From Ianthella basta (lineage: Eukaryota; Porifera; Demospongiae; Verongiida; Ianthellidae), in assembly GCA_964019415.1 (NCBI GenBank), contig OZ025869.1, forward strand, positions 4,960,882 to 5,024,881: a stretch of 64,000 bases of DNA, given 5' to 3'. Under the pieces are notes generated by a model that had not been told where the DNA came from, ran no database searches, and saw only the letters and a list, made by a program, of their open reading frames with translations. The position numbers and the translations under genes were made by a program. This document shows, in pieces, positions 1 through 9,649 of this stretch (position 1 is its first letter; every line of letters starts with the position of its first letter).

Positions 1-2
1 CA

Positions 3-296
3 TCCTCCAAAGCCAACAGTGGAACTAGGAATGTGGCAAGTGGTGCTAAATCTGCAGGAGGTGCCTCCACTGCCACAAAGTCACAGCCTTCCTCTAACGC
101 AGAGGACTTATACTCAAAGCCAGACATGGCCAAGAAGAAGAAGAAGATGACTGTAGTGAAGGAGTCGGAGCTGAACGTAAGGGACAGCGCGACTGACACG
201 AGCAGTGGCTCCTTTACCATGTCCGGTGCTGAGAGCAGCCCAAGTGTGAGCATGTGGAACGTTCCCGATGATGATCGACCGTCTTCAGTGGCTTAG
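3..296 (+). CDS. Terminal exon of an unidentified gene (5' part outside the window)
   Basis: The frame is open from the left edge and ends with TAG at 294-296. The roughly 97 residues are Ser/Ala/Thr-rich, with a KKKKK patch near the middle and an acidic DDDR motif near the end, typical of a disordered C-terminal tail. No domain is recognisable. There is no convincing start in the window, so this is read as the last exon of a gene entering from the left. An A/T-rich 3' flank follows. It could instead be a chance frame, but the composition is protein-like. Confidence 0.5.
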   Translation, partial: SSKANSGTRNVASGAKSAGGASTATKSQPSSNAEDLYSKPDMAKKKKKMTVVKESELNVRDSATDTSSGSFTMSGAESSPSVSMWNVPDDDRPSSVA

Positions 297-1053
297 TGTA
301 CTGGAACAGTTGTCCATGAAGGAACACAGGCTATTTTATCATTTTAATATACAAACCACATCATATATGTTTGTACATGCAGTATTATTACACATTTACA
401 TTTATACACTTTGCTATATGATTTAACACATATAATTTCAATTTTTAATCCAGTGTATGTCGTTAATTTTGACTGTATGTGTATGGGTAATAATTGAACT
501 ATCCAATGCAATTGCACAGCAGACGATACAGCATGTACACACCCACCCCCACCCACTCCTATCATATAATATAGTAACACACATCATCCTCTGTGTGTAC
601 ATATACGATAACCACACACATTCACAGCCCATCAGCACCTCATCTACGAGGGCATGAATGCAATTAACACACACACCATATCAGGCGGTTACCACGGCAA
701 CATGACATACCCTACACATATCAGTTATCCCATTATTGAGGGTGTGCTCACTGCCAAATGTTGACAGGTGTTGAGTGTGCGCATGTGTGCTTTGATTTGA
801 TAGAGATTCACAATTAGAGTTAAGGAAAGTGGCACACACCCAGGAGCACTGAATAGCAGGTGAACCACCACATGGGGGTAGGAAGCCATAGCAGTCAAAG
901 AGACACAAGGGTACCTTCTCCATGCAGTAGGACACGCCCATCACGACACTCCCACAATTGAACTGAATTTGAACAATTGGATGCATAGCACATAGAGCAC
1001 ACAACTGCCAAGCACACAAGGGTATACTGCAATTGTAAGTGCATAAAAAAGGA
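297..1053. other. A/T-rich intergenic or 3' UTR sequence
   Basis: No supported gene. The stretch holds CA/TG-rich runs and short ORFs on both strands without domain character. The motif CAATTGGATGCATAGCA near 970 recurs near 1935. This shows that the end of this stretch belongs to the locally duplicated unit described at 1784-2138. Confidence 0.4.
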
Positions 1054-1058
1054 TATTA

Positions 1059-1783
1059 GAGAGTTTAAAATTGCCGTATACGCCTAACCTCAAACGTCCG
1101 TGTGACGTCACCACATTACACGTTCACGTACACATAGGCGTGGAAGAAAAGTAACTTTAGATTGGCGTGTAAAGAAGTACGTACGTACGACGAGATTACA
1201 GGATTCAAAAGTTATAATGGAGGCAAAACTCAGATTTGTTTAGCCGTAAACTGCACTGGTAGAAGCGACACACATTCGTCTTTCCATTCCAAGGAAGTCT
1301 GGAAGCCGAAACCACGTACGAAAATAGCAGCCCCGACTTTTGAGTCAACAGCGACGAAAACGACTTGAACGTTTTGCTGGTCAATTAGCAACGTCTTGCC
1401 AAGGCACTGTCCACCTGATTGGAGGCATCCAGCGCGAAATCCTGCAAGAAAAAGGCTACGAACAACGTAGTTGGCGCAAGACTTACCATCTCTCATATAA
1501 CGCAGTTGTACTCTGCGAAAGACTTAGGATCCCACGTAAATGGCATTCGAATAGCTGCACAAGATGTTATTCTACACAATTCAACTCACAAAACGGCAAA
1601 CAAGCAAAGAAGAGCGAAAAGCGCGGCGACCAAAATCCTAACGGCTAGCAAGGGGTCTAGCCGTTAAAAACGTGGCAGACATACGTGAGAGCTAACGTGA
1701 ACGTGGGATCACGTGATACTTTAGTGACGTTTCGTGACGTTTTCACGCTTGACGTTAGGCGTAAACGGCAATCTTAAACTCTC
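1059..1783. mobile_element. Non-autonomous TIR DNA transposon (725 bp) with 5-bp TSD
   Basis: The first and last ~50 bp are inverted repeats starting GAGAGTTTAARATTGCCGT and including CGCCTAAC and GTCAC blocks. The element is flanked by TATTA at 1054-1058 and 1784-1788, a perfect 5-bp target duplication. Internal frames (for example 1419-1667) are short and not recognised as a transposase, so it looks non-autonomous. Near 1640 there is a small internal palindrome (ACGGCTAG...CTAGCCGT). A related right end lies at about 36738-36868. The superfamily cannot be assigned from ends and TSD alone. Confidence 0.8.
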
Positions 1784-2138
1784 TATTACATAAATAGTGA
1801 TAAAAAGGTGTCACACCTGGAGTTGTTTGCACAGTAAAAGGCACTCATGCAATATCAATATATGTTGTTTTATTTTGTCTTTCCCTTCTTCTTGGGCCTC
1901 ACAATGCTAAACTCACTGTAAGTGTATGAGCTACAATTGGATGCATAGCATATGAGGGCACATTGTAGCTGCTTAAAACAGTATATTACATAAAATTTAA
2001 TAGTGATAAAAAATTGTCATACCTGGAGTTGTTTGCTCAGTAAAAGGCACTCAAGCCTTTTCAGAGATGCTGTGCTATTTTGTCTTTCCCTTCTTCTTGG
2101 GCCTCACAATGCTAAACTCACTGTAAGTGTATGAGCTA
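1784..2138. repeat. Local tandem duplication (about 150-bp shared core) carrying a duplicated exon end
   Basis: About 1789-1935 and 1985-2138 share ACCTGGAGTTGTTTGC, AGTAAAAGGCACTCA and a perfect block running from TGTCTTTCCC to GTGTATGAGCTA. Both also share upstream sequence (CAATTGGATGCATAGCA at about 975 and 1935). The first unit is interrupted by the 725-bp TIR element. The second unit keeps an uninterrupted TATTACATAA, so it is a paralogous empty site. Confidence 0.75.
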
Positions 2139-2213
2139 AGTGTCTTCTCATCATCAAACACACACTTGTCAATTCTTGAGCTTGGGCTGCCCTGTGTCGA
2201 TAGCCACTGCTTC
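2075..2213 (-). CDS. Terminal exon of an unidentified minus-strand gene
   Basis: On the minus strand a pyrimidine-rich acceptor (CTCTGTAG) precedes an open frame of about 45 codons, from [13 protein letters not shown] to a basic tail ending RPKKKGKTK and a TAG stop at 2075-2077. The lysine-rich C-terminus and Ser/Tyr run (LSSYTYSEF) are protein-like but match no family I can name. The last ~20 codons and a stop are duplicated at about 1880-1932. The upstream exons should lie to the right of 2220, but I could not identify them. Confidence 0.5.
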
Positions 2214-2237
2214 CTACAGAGGCAAAAGGCATACAAT

Positions 2238-2320
2238 TAACACTGCTACAGTGGCCCTGATCTCTTATTAACACTGCTACAGTGGCCCTGATCTCTTATT
2301 AACACTGCTACAGTGGCCAC
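2238..2320. repeat. 31-bp tandem repeat, about 2.6 copies
   Basis: The unit TTAACACTGCTACAGTGGCC plus CTGATCTCTTA is repeated without change twice and then partially. It lies in the intron or flank just upstream of the minus-strand exon. Confidence 0.85.
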
Positions 2321-3384
2321 AAACAATAGGAATGTAAGCCATGTCACATTGGGGTGTCCATGATACGGAAGACATTTCTTGAGCTGTTGACAGTTGTCAC
2401 ATCCAGGCTATGTTCATGCTGCATACATTACCTGGTCCTATTAGACAGGTGGTCTGACTGAAAAGGTTTTCTCTACAGGTAGATATATTAGCTTCCATGC
2501 ATCTCAAATAGAATGGAAAGGTATTTTGTCAGTGTTTACATTTGATGCTCTGATTGCAATGGGCTACTAAACAATAATCTTTTGCAACTAAACAATAACT
2601 TCTTGCAGAAATACAAGGATTGTGATGGCTTGCTAGACCACTTTTTGATGTCCACTGAGCATTGATTGATTGATTGATTGATTGCTAGACCACTTTGCAG
2701 TGTCACTTGGACCATATCGGTGCTATCCTCACAATGTACAAAAAGACCAAAATTGTGGCAAAATTTGTTGGCCACATCATGACAAAGAGAAGTCATCATC
2801 TATTCAATACTTAATAGCACCAGTGGGTTCCTGTGGTGCTGTGATGGCCATGGAATTATCCTTCAGCTACAAGGTGAAGAAACAGAAACCTATAATGCAG
2901 GAATGTGGGTGTGCAGGTACACATTGACTGCTTGCAGACGAGCATGGCTCTTTATCCCTTCCGCTGACCTTGCATCACAGGCTGCTGGAGTTGGAGAAGA
3001 TACATATGTATTGCCAAGTTCTGCAAGAACAGCAGTGAGTGTTGACGATCACTCTTGGCTCACATGAGGCAGCGTGAACATATTTGTGTACCCAGCAGAG
3101 AAGCTGTGATACAGGTTATGGTAATGATGGTACCAGCCACTGAAGTCTTGCAGGTCGTCATATGATCATGTGCAGTGCCTATCCAAGAGCATCATTGCTT
3201 TGCTCCATACATTGGTCCCATTATCTGCTCGCTGTAGGTCCTGTCACATGCTCCTTATGAAAATCCAATGAAATGTTAAGGAGCTGCATTACTTGTCATC
3301 CCAAGCACATGCAGCACAGTTTTCGTTCTATTTGAAGAGCTAGCTGTTGCTATAGGAGCCAATGTGTACACTCCTGGAAGGACC
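2321..3384. other. No supported gene; short (GATT)n tract
   Basis: About 1 kb without a gene I can support. A (GATT)n run at about 2660-2685 is flanked on both sides by the same GCTAGACCACTTT, a small duplication around the microsatellite. Frames on both strands are short. Confidence 0.4.
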
Positions 3385-3968
3385 AAATGACAAATTTGAT
3401 TAATCTTGACAAATTCGTTTGTAAAGCATCTACAGTCTGAAGCATTGTCCACGTTGCTGGAATACTGCTCTTCACATTCATCTCAAGAAGATGGGTTTAA
3501 TCCAAATGGCCACCAATCAATGTGTGTACAGATCTTCAGGAGGAGAGGTAGTCTACCAGGGTGTCTACGTCGATGACATCATTGTCGCTGCTCAAAGTGA
3601 CAATAAGCTAGTTGAAGTGAAGAAAGAGCTCGCAATATTAACATCAAGGACCTGGGAAAACTTCATCACTTTCTCAGCATAAAGATTGAGCAAGATGAAG
3701 CAGCTGGCAGTCTTTGGATTGGACAACCTGCGTACACTGAGTCCATTTTGAAGGAATTTGGAATGGAGAATTCCAAGATCAGCTCCATTCCAGTTGACCC
3801 AAGCAACAAGTTTGTGTAAGCTACTAAAGAGGATGCGCCATTTGATCAGCATGTCTATCAATCCACAATAGGAAATTTGCTGTATCTGTCTGTGGCTACT
3901 AGACCAGACATTTCATTTGCAGTCAGCAATGTCGCCAAGTTCTCTGCAAATCCCACTAACCTTCACTT
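3385..3968 (+). pseudogene. Ty1/Copia reverse transcriptase (RVT_2) remnant
   Basis: Spliced across frameshifts, the plus strand reads SIYSLKHCPRCWNTALHIHL, then the catalytic YVDDIIVA motif, then the Copia landmark LYLSVATRPDISFAVSNVAKF. These are hallmarks of the Copia RT (palm with the YVDD box, then the conserved RPDI connection). It is broken: one stop lies near 3429, another after VDPSNKFV (about 3820), and a frameshift falls near 3650. No LTRs, integrase or RNase H are seen nearby. It is truncated on the right by the Penelope-like fragment at about 3968. Confidence 0.85.
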
Positions 3969-4380
3969 GCACAGTTTGGGATCTCATAAACTCAACGAAA
4001 GCACGGGAGTTCCTCACATGAGAGCTAGTCAAGCCCACCAATGGAGTAAGCAGGCCTGCCAGGAATTTGGACAGTTCATATGTAGGGGAGCATACAAAGG
4101 ACACAATGGGTCGTAGGGGAACATCTGCTTTGTGAACTTCAGGCAACCCGTACAATAGTGGCACCCTTCCTGCTGAGCTTCTCAGCCGTGAGTAAACATC
4201 AGGATGGAGTCATCCAGCTTTCCTGAGCTCCAGTAGGTTTGAATTCATTCTTTTCTCAAGAAACGCAGTGGGGTCCTTGTCCAGTGGTTTGTACCTGTTC
4301 TTATCCTTCAGCATTTGTAACATCTTTCCATCGTAATCTGCTTTGTCCATTATCACTGTAGCTTTCAAGCACCACTGCAC
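3969..4380 (-). pseudogene. Penelope-like element: N-terminal RT segment, inverted
   Basis: The minus-strand frame contains ATVIMDKADYDGKM, then LEKRMNSNLLELRKAG, then LYGLPEVHKADVPLRPIVS and SPTYELSKFLAGLL. These are the typical N-terminal half of a Penelope-like reverse transcriptase (fingers region with the GLPKxHKxxxPLRPIVS box). It is interrupted by a stop after RKAG. It abuts, head to head, the plus-strand endonuclease part of the same kind of element at about 4380. This suggests one insertion whose 5' portion was inverted. Confidence 0.8.
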
Positions 4381-4737
4381 ATTCAAGTTGTGTTTCGCCC
4401 CCTGATGACACTTCGCCAATGCCTAGTGCACCCCAAGAACCCAGTGCCCATGGACGAACGGAAGGGGGTGGTATACTCCATCCCTTGCACCAAGTGCCCA
4501 AAGGTGTACATTGGGCAGACTGGGAGGTGCCTGAAGCAACGGCTGAAGGAGCATTGGCGTGCCCTCAAGAATGGTGACGTGGCTGCTTCCGGACTTGCAG
4601 AGCATGCAGTGACAGCAGGTCATGGCATAGACCTCAGCAAGGCAGAGGTGCTCGACAGCCACTCTTACGCCATCACACGTTGCCTACTTGAGAGCTGGCA
4701 CATTCAGAGGAATGCAGACAGGCTGAACAGAGAGTGA
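4381..4737 (+). pseudogene. Penelope-like element: GIY-YIG endonuclease C-terminus
   Basis: The plus-strand frame reads the PLE linker (FRPLMTLRQCLVHPKNPVP) and then a GIY-YIG nuclease: GVVYSIPCTKCPKVYIGQTG with the catalytic arginine region (GRCLKQRLKEH), and a conserved ESWHIQ segment containing the metal-binding glutamate. It ends with TGA after LNRE. In PLEs this domain nicks target DNA to prime reverse transcription. The RT catalytic core is absent from both pieces. The domain itself is uninterrupted, but the element is truncated and inverted. Confidence 0.85.
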
Positions 4738-5017
4738 GGGACTCTACCAGAGGCTTATACAGCATTACTGGACTGAACTCTGTATTTGTGTATGACTCCA
4801 CCCACTCACATCTTTCCACTGGTATCATTATGTACTGTTTTGCCCATCATGTCACCCCTTTGGACTCATGACTGTCTCCAGCTTGCTTGGTCAACATGTT
4901 TTTATCCTCATCATCTGTTATCTAACTTTATCACCTTTATCACTTTATCAGTTGTTATTCATCATGCTATGTCACCACATGCTATTTAGACAGAGTAAAG
5001 TGCTTTCTTATGCCATT

Positions 5018-5056
5018 TACTGATGAAGGTAGCCAATGATTGCTACCAAAACATTT
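5018..5056 (+). ncRNA. Degenerate hammerhead-ribozyme-like motif in the PLE 3' region
   Basis: CTGATGA (5020-5026) is followed by a perfect 6-bp stem GGTAGC/GCTACC (5028-5033 with 5042-5047, 8-nt loop) and then AAAAC where the canonical core has GAAAC. Hammerhead motifs are known in the terminal repeats of Penelope-like elements, and this one lies about 280 bp downstream of the GIY-YIG domain. The G12-to-A change and an unclear stem III argue that it is inactive or only a look-alike. Confidence 0.35.
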
Positions 5057-5499
5057 AAAAGATTGTGAATTCTGGCTAGTGTAAACAGCGAATTGAGCAT
5101 CGAGAGTAGACATGTTTCTATGCTGCATCTTATAGAGCACTCCTCATTGATCCAAACCCATCTGATGCCATTCAATACAATAGCGTCCATAGAGCAAGTG
5201 TGAACAAATAGTGGTTCTCTCACGTGTGCATCACGAATACTGGAAGCACTTGTCAAGATTGCCTGGAGAAGCAATAACTTTTGCATAGGAAACGAGGAGG
5301 GGGGGAGGAGAGGGCATGCCCCCCAGATTTCGTAATTGAGGGCCAGATGGTATTTGACCCCCATAGATTTTAGCCCTTTCTCACCAAAGTACGTACTGTA
5401 TTACGGATGGAGTATTTTCGTTCAGATCTAAAGTCAACTAAACCTGTTTTTCAAGATTCAGGCTTATGTTTGCATGTGTAAACCACTTTATTGATTGCA
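5057..5499. other. PLE tail or flank, no gene
   Basis: No coding feature supported. A G-rich tract (GAGGAGGGGGGGAGGAGAGGG) lies near 5293. The stretch separates the PLE from the hAT remnant. Confidence 0.35.
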
Positions 5500-6190
5500 C
5501 AATTTGACATGTGGCCCGAGCACTATCTGGACGTCTCAGCAATCTCTTCTGAGCTTTTCTTGGAAAAGCCAGCAAAGAGAAGAAAGAACGATGCCACCAA
5601 CAGGTAGGGTCTAAGGCCCAAGGTGTATGTAGTCAGGAGTGCCAAGCTACAGCTATATTTTGAGGTATTGGACACAGTCGCTGGTGAACTTCACCAAGAC
5701 TCCAGCAAGACGGGGGGCTTCCTGCGGCTGCTGCTTTGGAGAAACTCCTCCTATGTGCTACTCAATTGTCTGGGACAGATATCTCTCTTCCTAGTGAGTT
5801 AGGGATGTATAGCCAAGATATTGACTTGGCTAAGCTGACAGTTCAGCTCAAGATTGTACCAGATCTCATCTGTACATTCAATGCAGCCTACCTTGACTGC
5901 TCATTGAAAGAAATTACAACTCTCAAAGCATTCAGTGACATTCTGAACACTATGCCAAGCATCTGTTTGCTGCAAATTGTCCTTACCATTCCAGTTACCA
6001 CTGCTACAGCAGAGAGGACCTTTCTGTGTTTCGGCGTCTAAAAACATTCCTCCAGTTTGGTATGTCACAACCCGAATGAATCATGCAACAATCCTTCACA
6101 TACATAAAGGACAGATCAGCTGGACATGTTGCTAAGAATTTGGTACCTACCAGTGATTGGCGCAGATTCCATTTTAGTGAATTCTGAAAT
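5500..6190 (+). pseudogene. hAT-family transposase C-terminal remnant
   Basis: The plus strand reads LTIPVTTATAERTF (about 5977), then RLKTFLQFGMSQPE, then a degraded C-terminus ending near 6187. This is the hAT dimerisation region, where the TTATAERTFS.LRRLKT(F/Y)LR block is diagnostic. Upstream, 5518-5690 reads like the linker before it (HYLDVSAISSELFLEKPAKR). Frameshifts occur after FLCFGV and near 6078, and the N-terminal BED finger and catalytic core are missing. Confidence 0.75.
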
Positions 6191-7200
6191 CTTGCATGCA
6201 TCAGTTACATGTTATAACGTCAGACTTGCACATTGCTATTGAACCTTCGGAGGAGTATGCTCGGCCGCCATGGTTTTGAAAGTGTTCCTGTGCCCATGTA
6301 CTGAGTTGAGCTTTGTCAGGGTATCATATTGTACTGATCAAGGGGGTATTTTCATGGAAATACATACCTCATGCACCGGTAAGTACTTGAACGATTAACA
6401 CACTCATCAGTGAGCATAGACAATGGTGTTTGTACTACTGTAGTGAAGTTTACGAGATGGCCAGAAAGACAAACAAAGTCTTGGTGGAATGGCTCGAGTT
6501 GAAAGACACCACATGCCAGCAAGAAAGCTGTTAACATTGCAGGCAATAAAAAGACAGCCAGTGCAAAGAAATCAAAGAGTTGCCCACATAAGTGACAAGG
6601 GAAGAAGACCTCACTGAGGTTGGCGAGTGATGCGCTTGCCAGTCGGGAGAAAGGAGGTTAAATAATAGAAGATTGCATGATGCTCTACCATAGCCTCCAG
6701 AATGTTCTTCCCTTCTCTCCAGAAGCAAATTATTCATTCTTTCTAATTGCTTCTGATATTAAAGTAGAAAGATGATTTGATATGACTGCAAATGTCAGTC
6801 TTCAGTGTCTAATTCGAAGTGATGTAAATGCTATTACTCCTTCTTGTTTAGGCAGAAAGAACAGAAAAGAAGGCTCGCCTATGCAAACGATTAAGAAACC
6901 TGGAACCTTCACACTTACAATATTATTGAATTGTATTAGGAGTATCCTGTTGAGCACTATTCAATTCTATCTGACAGGATAAGTGTCCACAACTTGAGCA
7001 GGCAAGGGGGGGCATTGCCAACATGTTGGCAAGTGCCTTAGGGCATAAATCAAATATCTCTCTTGGGAGCTAAGCAACATGACTATTATATTGCTATGTC
7101 ATGACGTAAAAGTTCCCCCTGGTCTAAAACGGCAACGGCGCTCTTGCTGTATCATTTCCACCTTGCCGAAAAAGGCCCCTCATTCTAGCCATTAAAATGG
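6191..7200. other. No supported gene
   Basis: A start codon in strong context (GCCGCCATGG at 6264-6273) opens 34 codons that run into a plausible donor (GGTAAGT near 6380). No protein family is recognisable and the partner exon was not found. The rest is A/T-rich with short frames on both strands. Confidence 0.3.
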
Positions 7201-7225
7201 CAGAAACGGTCAAGCCTGCAAGAAG

Positions 7226-7234
7226 TATATAAAG
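7226..7234 (+). promoter_or_regulatory. TATA box upstream of the Ginger-like ORF
   Basis: TATATAAAG lies 45 bp upstream of the ATG at 7279, in a region otherwise devoid of such motifs. A well-placed TATA box fits a Pol II promoter belonging to the transposon ORF that follows. Confidence 0.5.
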
Positions 7235-7278
7235 GTGCAATCATCGTTTCATCAAACTAATTCAGTTGAGAAGGCAAA

Positions 7279-7890
7279 ATGAGCGAGACTACAGGCAAAG
7301 AAGATGATACATTGGAGGAAGCAATCAGTTACATTGTTGCAGCATCTAAAGGACAAAGCTACCAGTATCCTGAAGGATGGGACAAAAACATGAAGCAAGC
7401 CATTTGAAAGAGAGCAGACAGAGTCGTGGTGAGAGGCATGGACATTGTATACATGAAGAAAGGCAAGGCAGAAGTTCGAATTGTACAGAGTAGAGAAGAG
7501 CAGAAGCAAATATTGGACATGTGCCTTTCGAAGCCAACATCAGGGCACTTTGGAGTGAAGACGATATTCAACCAAGTGAGGGAGAGGTTATGAAAGCTTT
7601 GTTCAGATTATTCACAATGACTGTCACTGGGTTTGTGCATCAAACTGTAGGTGCCAAAGTGGTGAAGTAAAGATATTTGATAGTTTGGCAATTCAAAAGA
7701 AGAAGTGTCCACAACAGTGAGGAGGCAGCTAGCTACGATACTCCACTCCCTGAGGCCAACGATGACCATGACGAAAGTTTGTGTGCAGCAGCAGACTGGC
7801 GGGTCAGACCGTGGATGGAGAAGATGACATGTACCAGTGTAGCGCATGCTTAGAGTGGTACCATGAAAGTTGCACGGTATCACTTTCCCT
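7279..7890 (+). pseudogene. Ginger/KRBA2-like element remnant: H2C2, Ulp1-like and PHD-like parts
   Basis: From ATG 7279 the frame reads MSETTGKEDD and later PTSGHFGVKTIFNQVRERL, the start of an integrase zinc-binding H2C2 domain. It has a TGA at 7405-7407 (codon 43) and ends with TGA at 7591-7593. Directly after, another frame reads IIHNDCHWVCAS...VKIFDSL, matching the His-Trp and Asp surroundings of a Ulp1-type cysteine protease. Near 7810-7875 comes MYQCSACLEWYHESC, a PHD-like finger. H2C2-integrase plus Ulp1/PHD modules is the known architecture of Ginger-type DNA transposons. The integrase core is deleted at about 7592. Confidence 0.65.
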
Positions 7891-8039
7891 TACTAATAGC
7901 ATTATTACCCATGCCTGGTTTTGTCTTGTTGTGGATGCAAGGGGGAACCAAAATGGTCAGGGGGGGGATCAAATTCAGCAACCTTTGCTGTTAAAAGTGT
8001 AAAAATTTGCTGTTTTGGTTCTGGGGGGGGGGCAAATTC

Positions 8040-8479
8040 GGCATGACGGCTACAGTGGCCTGGGTCCCTTACTAACAGTGCTGTATAACACACACATTGT
8101 GGACGCATGCTTAAACTACTGCAGCCACAATCCACTTGCCTGTCCATCAAACCCACAGTGAAGTACGTATTATGTGCACCAACTCCACAAGAAAGTCCCA
8201 CAAAAGACCACTTCAACATTTGAGCACTAGCACCCCATGAAGTGACTAAACCCCGCACAACATCATCTCTCCAGTCCCTCAGGAGTGGAGGGCTGACATG
8301 ACATGAAGGAAGGCAAGCATGCAATGGTTGCAGCTCACATGCTCTCAACTGCCTCAACTGGTCCCTGCAGTACTCCCACCACTGTCCCCTGAGAAGTGTT
8401 CTTCACATATCCCTTTAAGCCTTTCTTTACAGCAGTTTCCTGAGTGTGCTGTAAGAGAAGGGCCAAGAAACAAACAGTG
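8040..8479. other. No supported gene
   Basis: Overlapping short frames on both strands show no domain character. G-runs lie near 7960 and 8023. Confidence 0.3.
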
Positions 8480-8527
8480 CATGTGTGTGTGTGTGCGTGC
8501 GTGTGCGTGCGTGCGTGTGTGTGTCTG
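8480..8527. repeat. TG/GTGC microsatellite
   Basis: A (TG)n tract is interspersed with GTGCG units. The 'ORF' ending in alternating C/V/R here is a repeat artefact. Confidence 0.9.
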
Positions 8528-8808
8528 TTAACAAGATGTCAGATCCTGCCCAACATCATAAATGAACGAGGTGTACAAGAGGTGTGTATGAGTGAGGGTA
8601 AAAGTGTGAGCATATGCTAACATGAGAGAGAAATGTATGTACAAGGGAGCATGTGCACATGTGTGCATGACACACGTCACGAATGCCTCGGGCAACATGT
8701 TAACCGGAAGAGCAGGTAGTCAACAAGCTCACTAAACAGTGTGTCACTCACCTTCCTAAAGAACACACCTGCAGAAGGAAGGAGAGTAAACAACTTTACA
8801 AACAAGAT

Positions 8809-8862
8809 CTACAGGCAAAGAGCATCACATGTGGAAACACATGTGATGCTCTTTGCCTGCAG
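8809..8862. repeat. Perfect 21-bp-stem hairpin
   Basis: CAGGCAAAGAGCATCACATGT (8812-8832) and its exact reverse complement (8839-8859) are separated by the 6-nt loop GGAAAC. Two further pairs form outside one mismatch. No homologous arms are seen elsewhere in the window. It could be a miRNA-like precursor stem, a recent palindromic duplication or a foldback scar. Confidence 0.85.
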
Positions 8863-9640
8863 CTCATGCCAGAAAATCTGGGAAGTAAGAATATCATCAC
8901 CTGCTAGCTGATGCTAGGAGGAATGGCTATACAACCAAGTATACCACAGTTGAGATTGGAGCACTGGGGAACCACCACCCAGTAGCCCCTACTAAACTGG
9001 CTAGCAATTGCCAAGACATCTCCTTGCAGAATTGGGGAGACATCCTCTTGAGGGCAGTAAGAATTGCCATCAACTGCTCACAGGCAATCTTCTTAGCAAG
9101 ATCGCTCCTGGCCATCCTCCAGACCACTACTGAGTCTCCAATAACCTAACAGCAGTTCACTCCTAACCACTCTTAACTGCATTTAATCCTACTTTATATT
9201 ATTTCCTGTTTTATCAGCACAGAAACTCTTGTCAGGACAAACAAATCTCATGCATCAGTACACACTGATGTTTTTATTCACTCTATGCCCGAGAACCCAC
9301 ACAGTCATACTTGCATGTATACCTGTGCTATGTTTAATAATAAGGCTTTTCTCCCCACAAACACTCAACTGACTCAAGCGCGCCATGAAGGGGCTAAGTT
9401 CACAGCACATGCAGTAACAAGTTTATCGTTCGTTCATAAAGATATCCGCACCAAATAGCTGCTTCTGTAGCACTCTCACCTTGAACCTTTCCAAACACTT
9501 CAAACGCAACTGATTGCAAACGGCTTCTTGAGGCCGCCATGTTGTAATGACATCATAGACCTTTGTCACATCGGTCACGTGATATGCTGCCCGCGAGCGT
9601 GTAAGGCAAAAGCTCCAGCGATAATATGTTAGAGTGCACA
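8863..9640. other. No firmly supported gene
   Basis: A minus-strand frame at 8927-9127 (CEQLMAILTALKRMSPQFC and onward) is protein-like but unrecognised, and it lacks clear splice borders. The remainder is unassigned. Confidence 0.25.
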
Positions 9641-9649
9641 TTTGGGCCA

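Noticed and set aside
1419-1667. Histone-like look of the small ORF inside the 725-bp element
   Set aside because: A few residues (AAQDVILHNS) recall a histone helix, but the fold pattern is incomplete and the frame has no start or flanking support.
4786-4989. Plus-strand ORF downstream of the PLE endonuclease
   Set aside because: Composition is that of A/T-rich 3' UTR and it lacks any conserved motif.
8480-8527. Cys/Val-rich C-terminal tail of an ORF
   Set aside because: It is the GT microsatellite translated.
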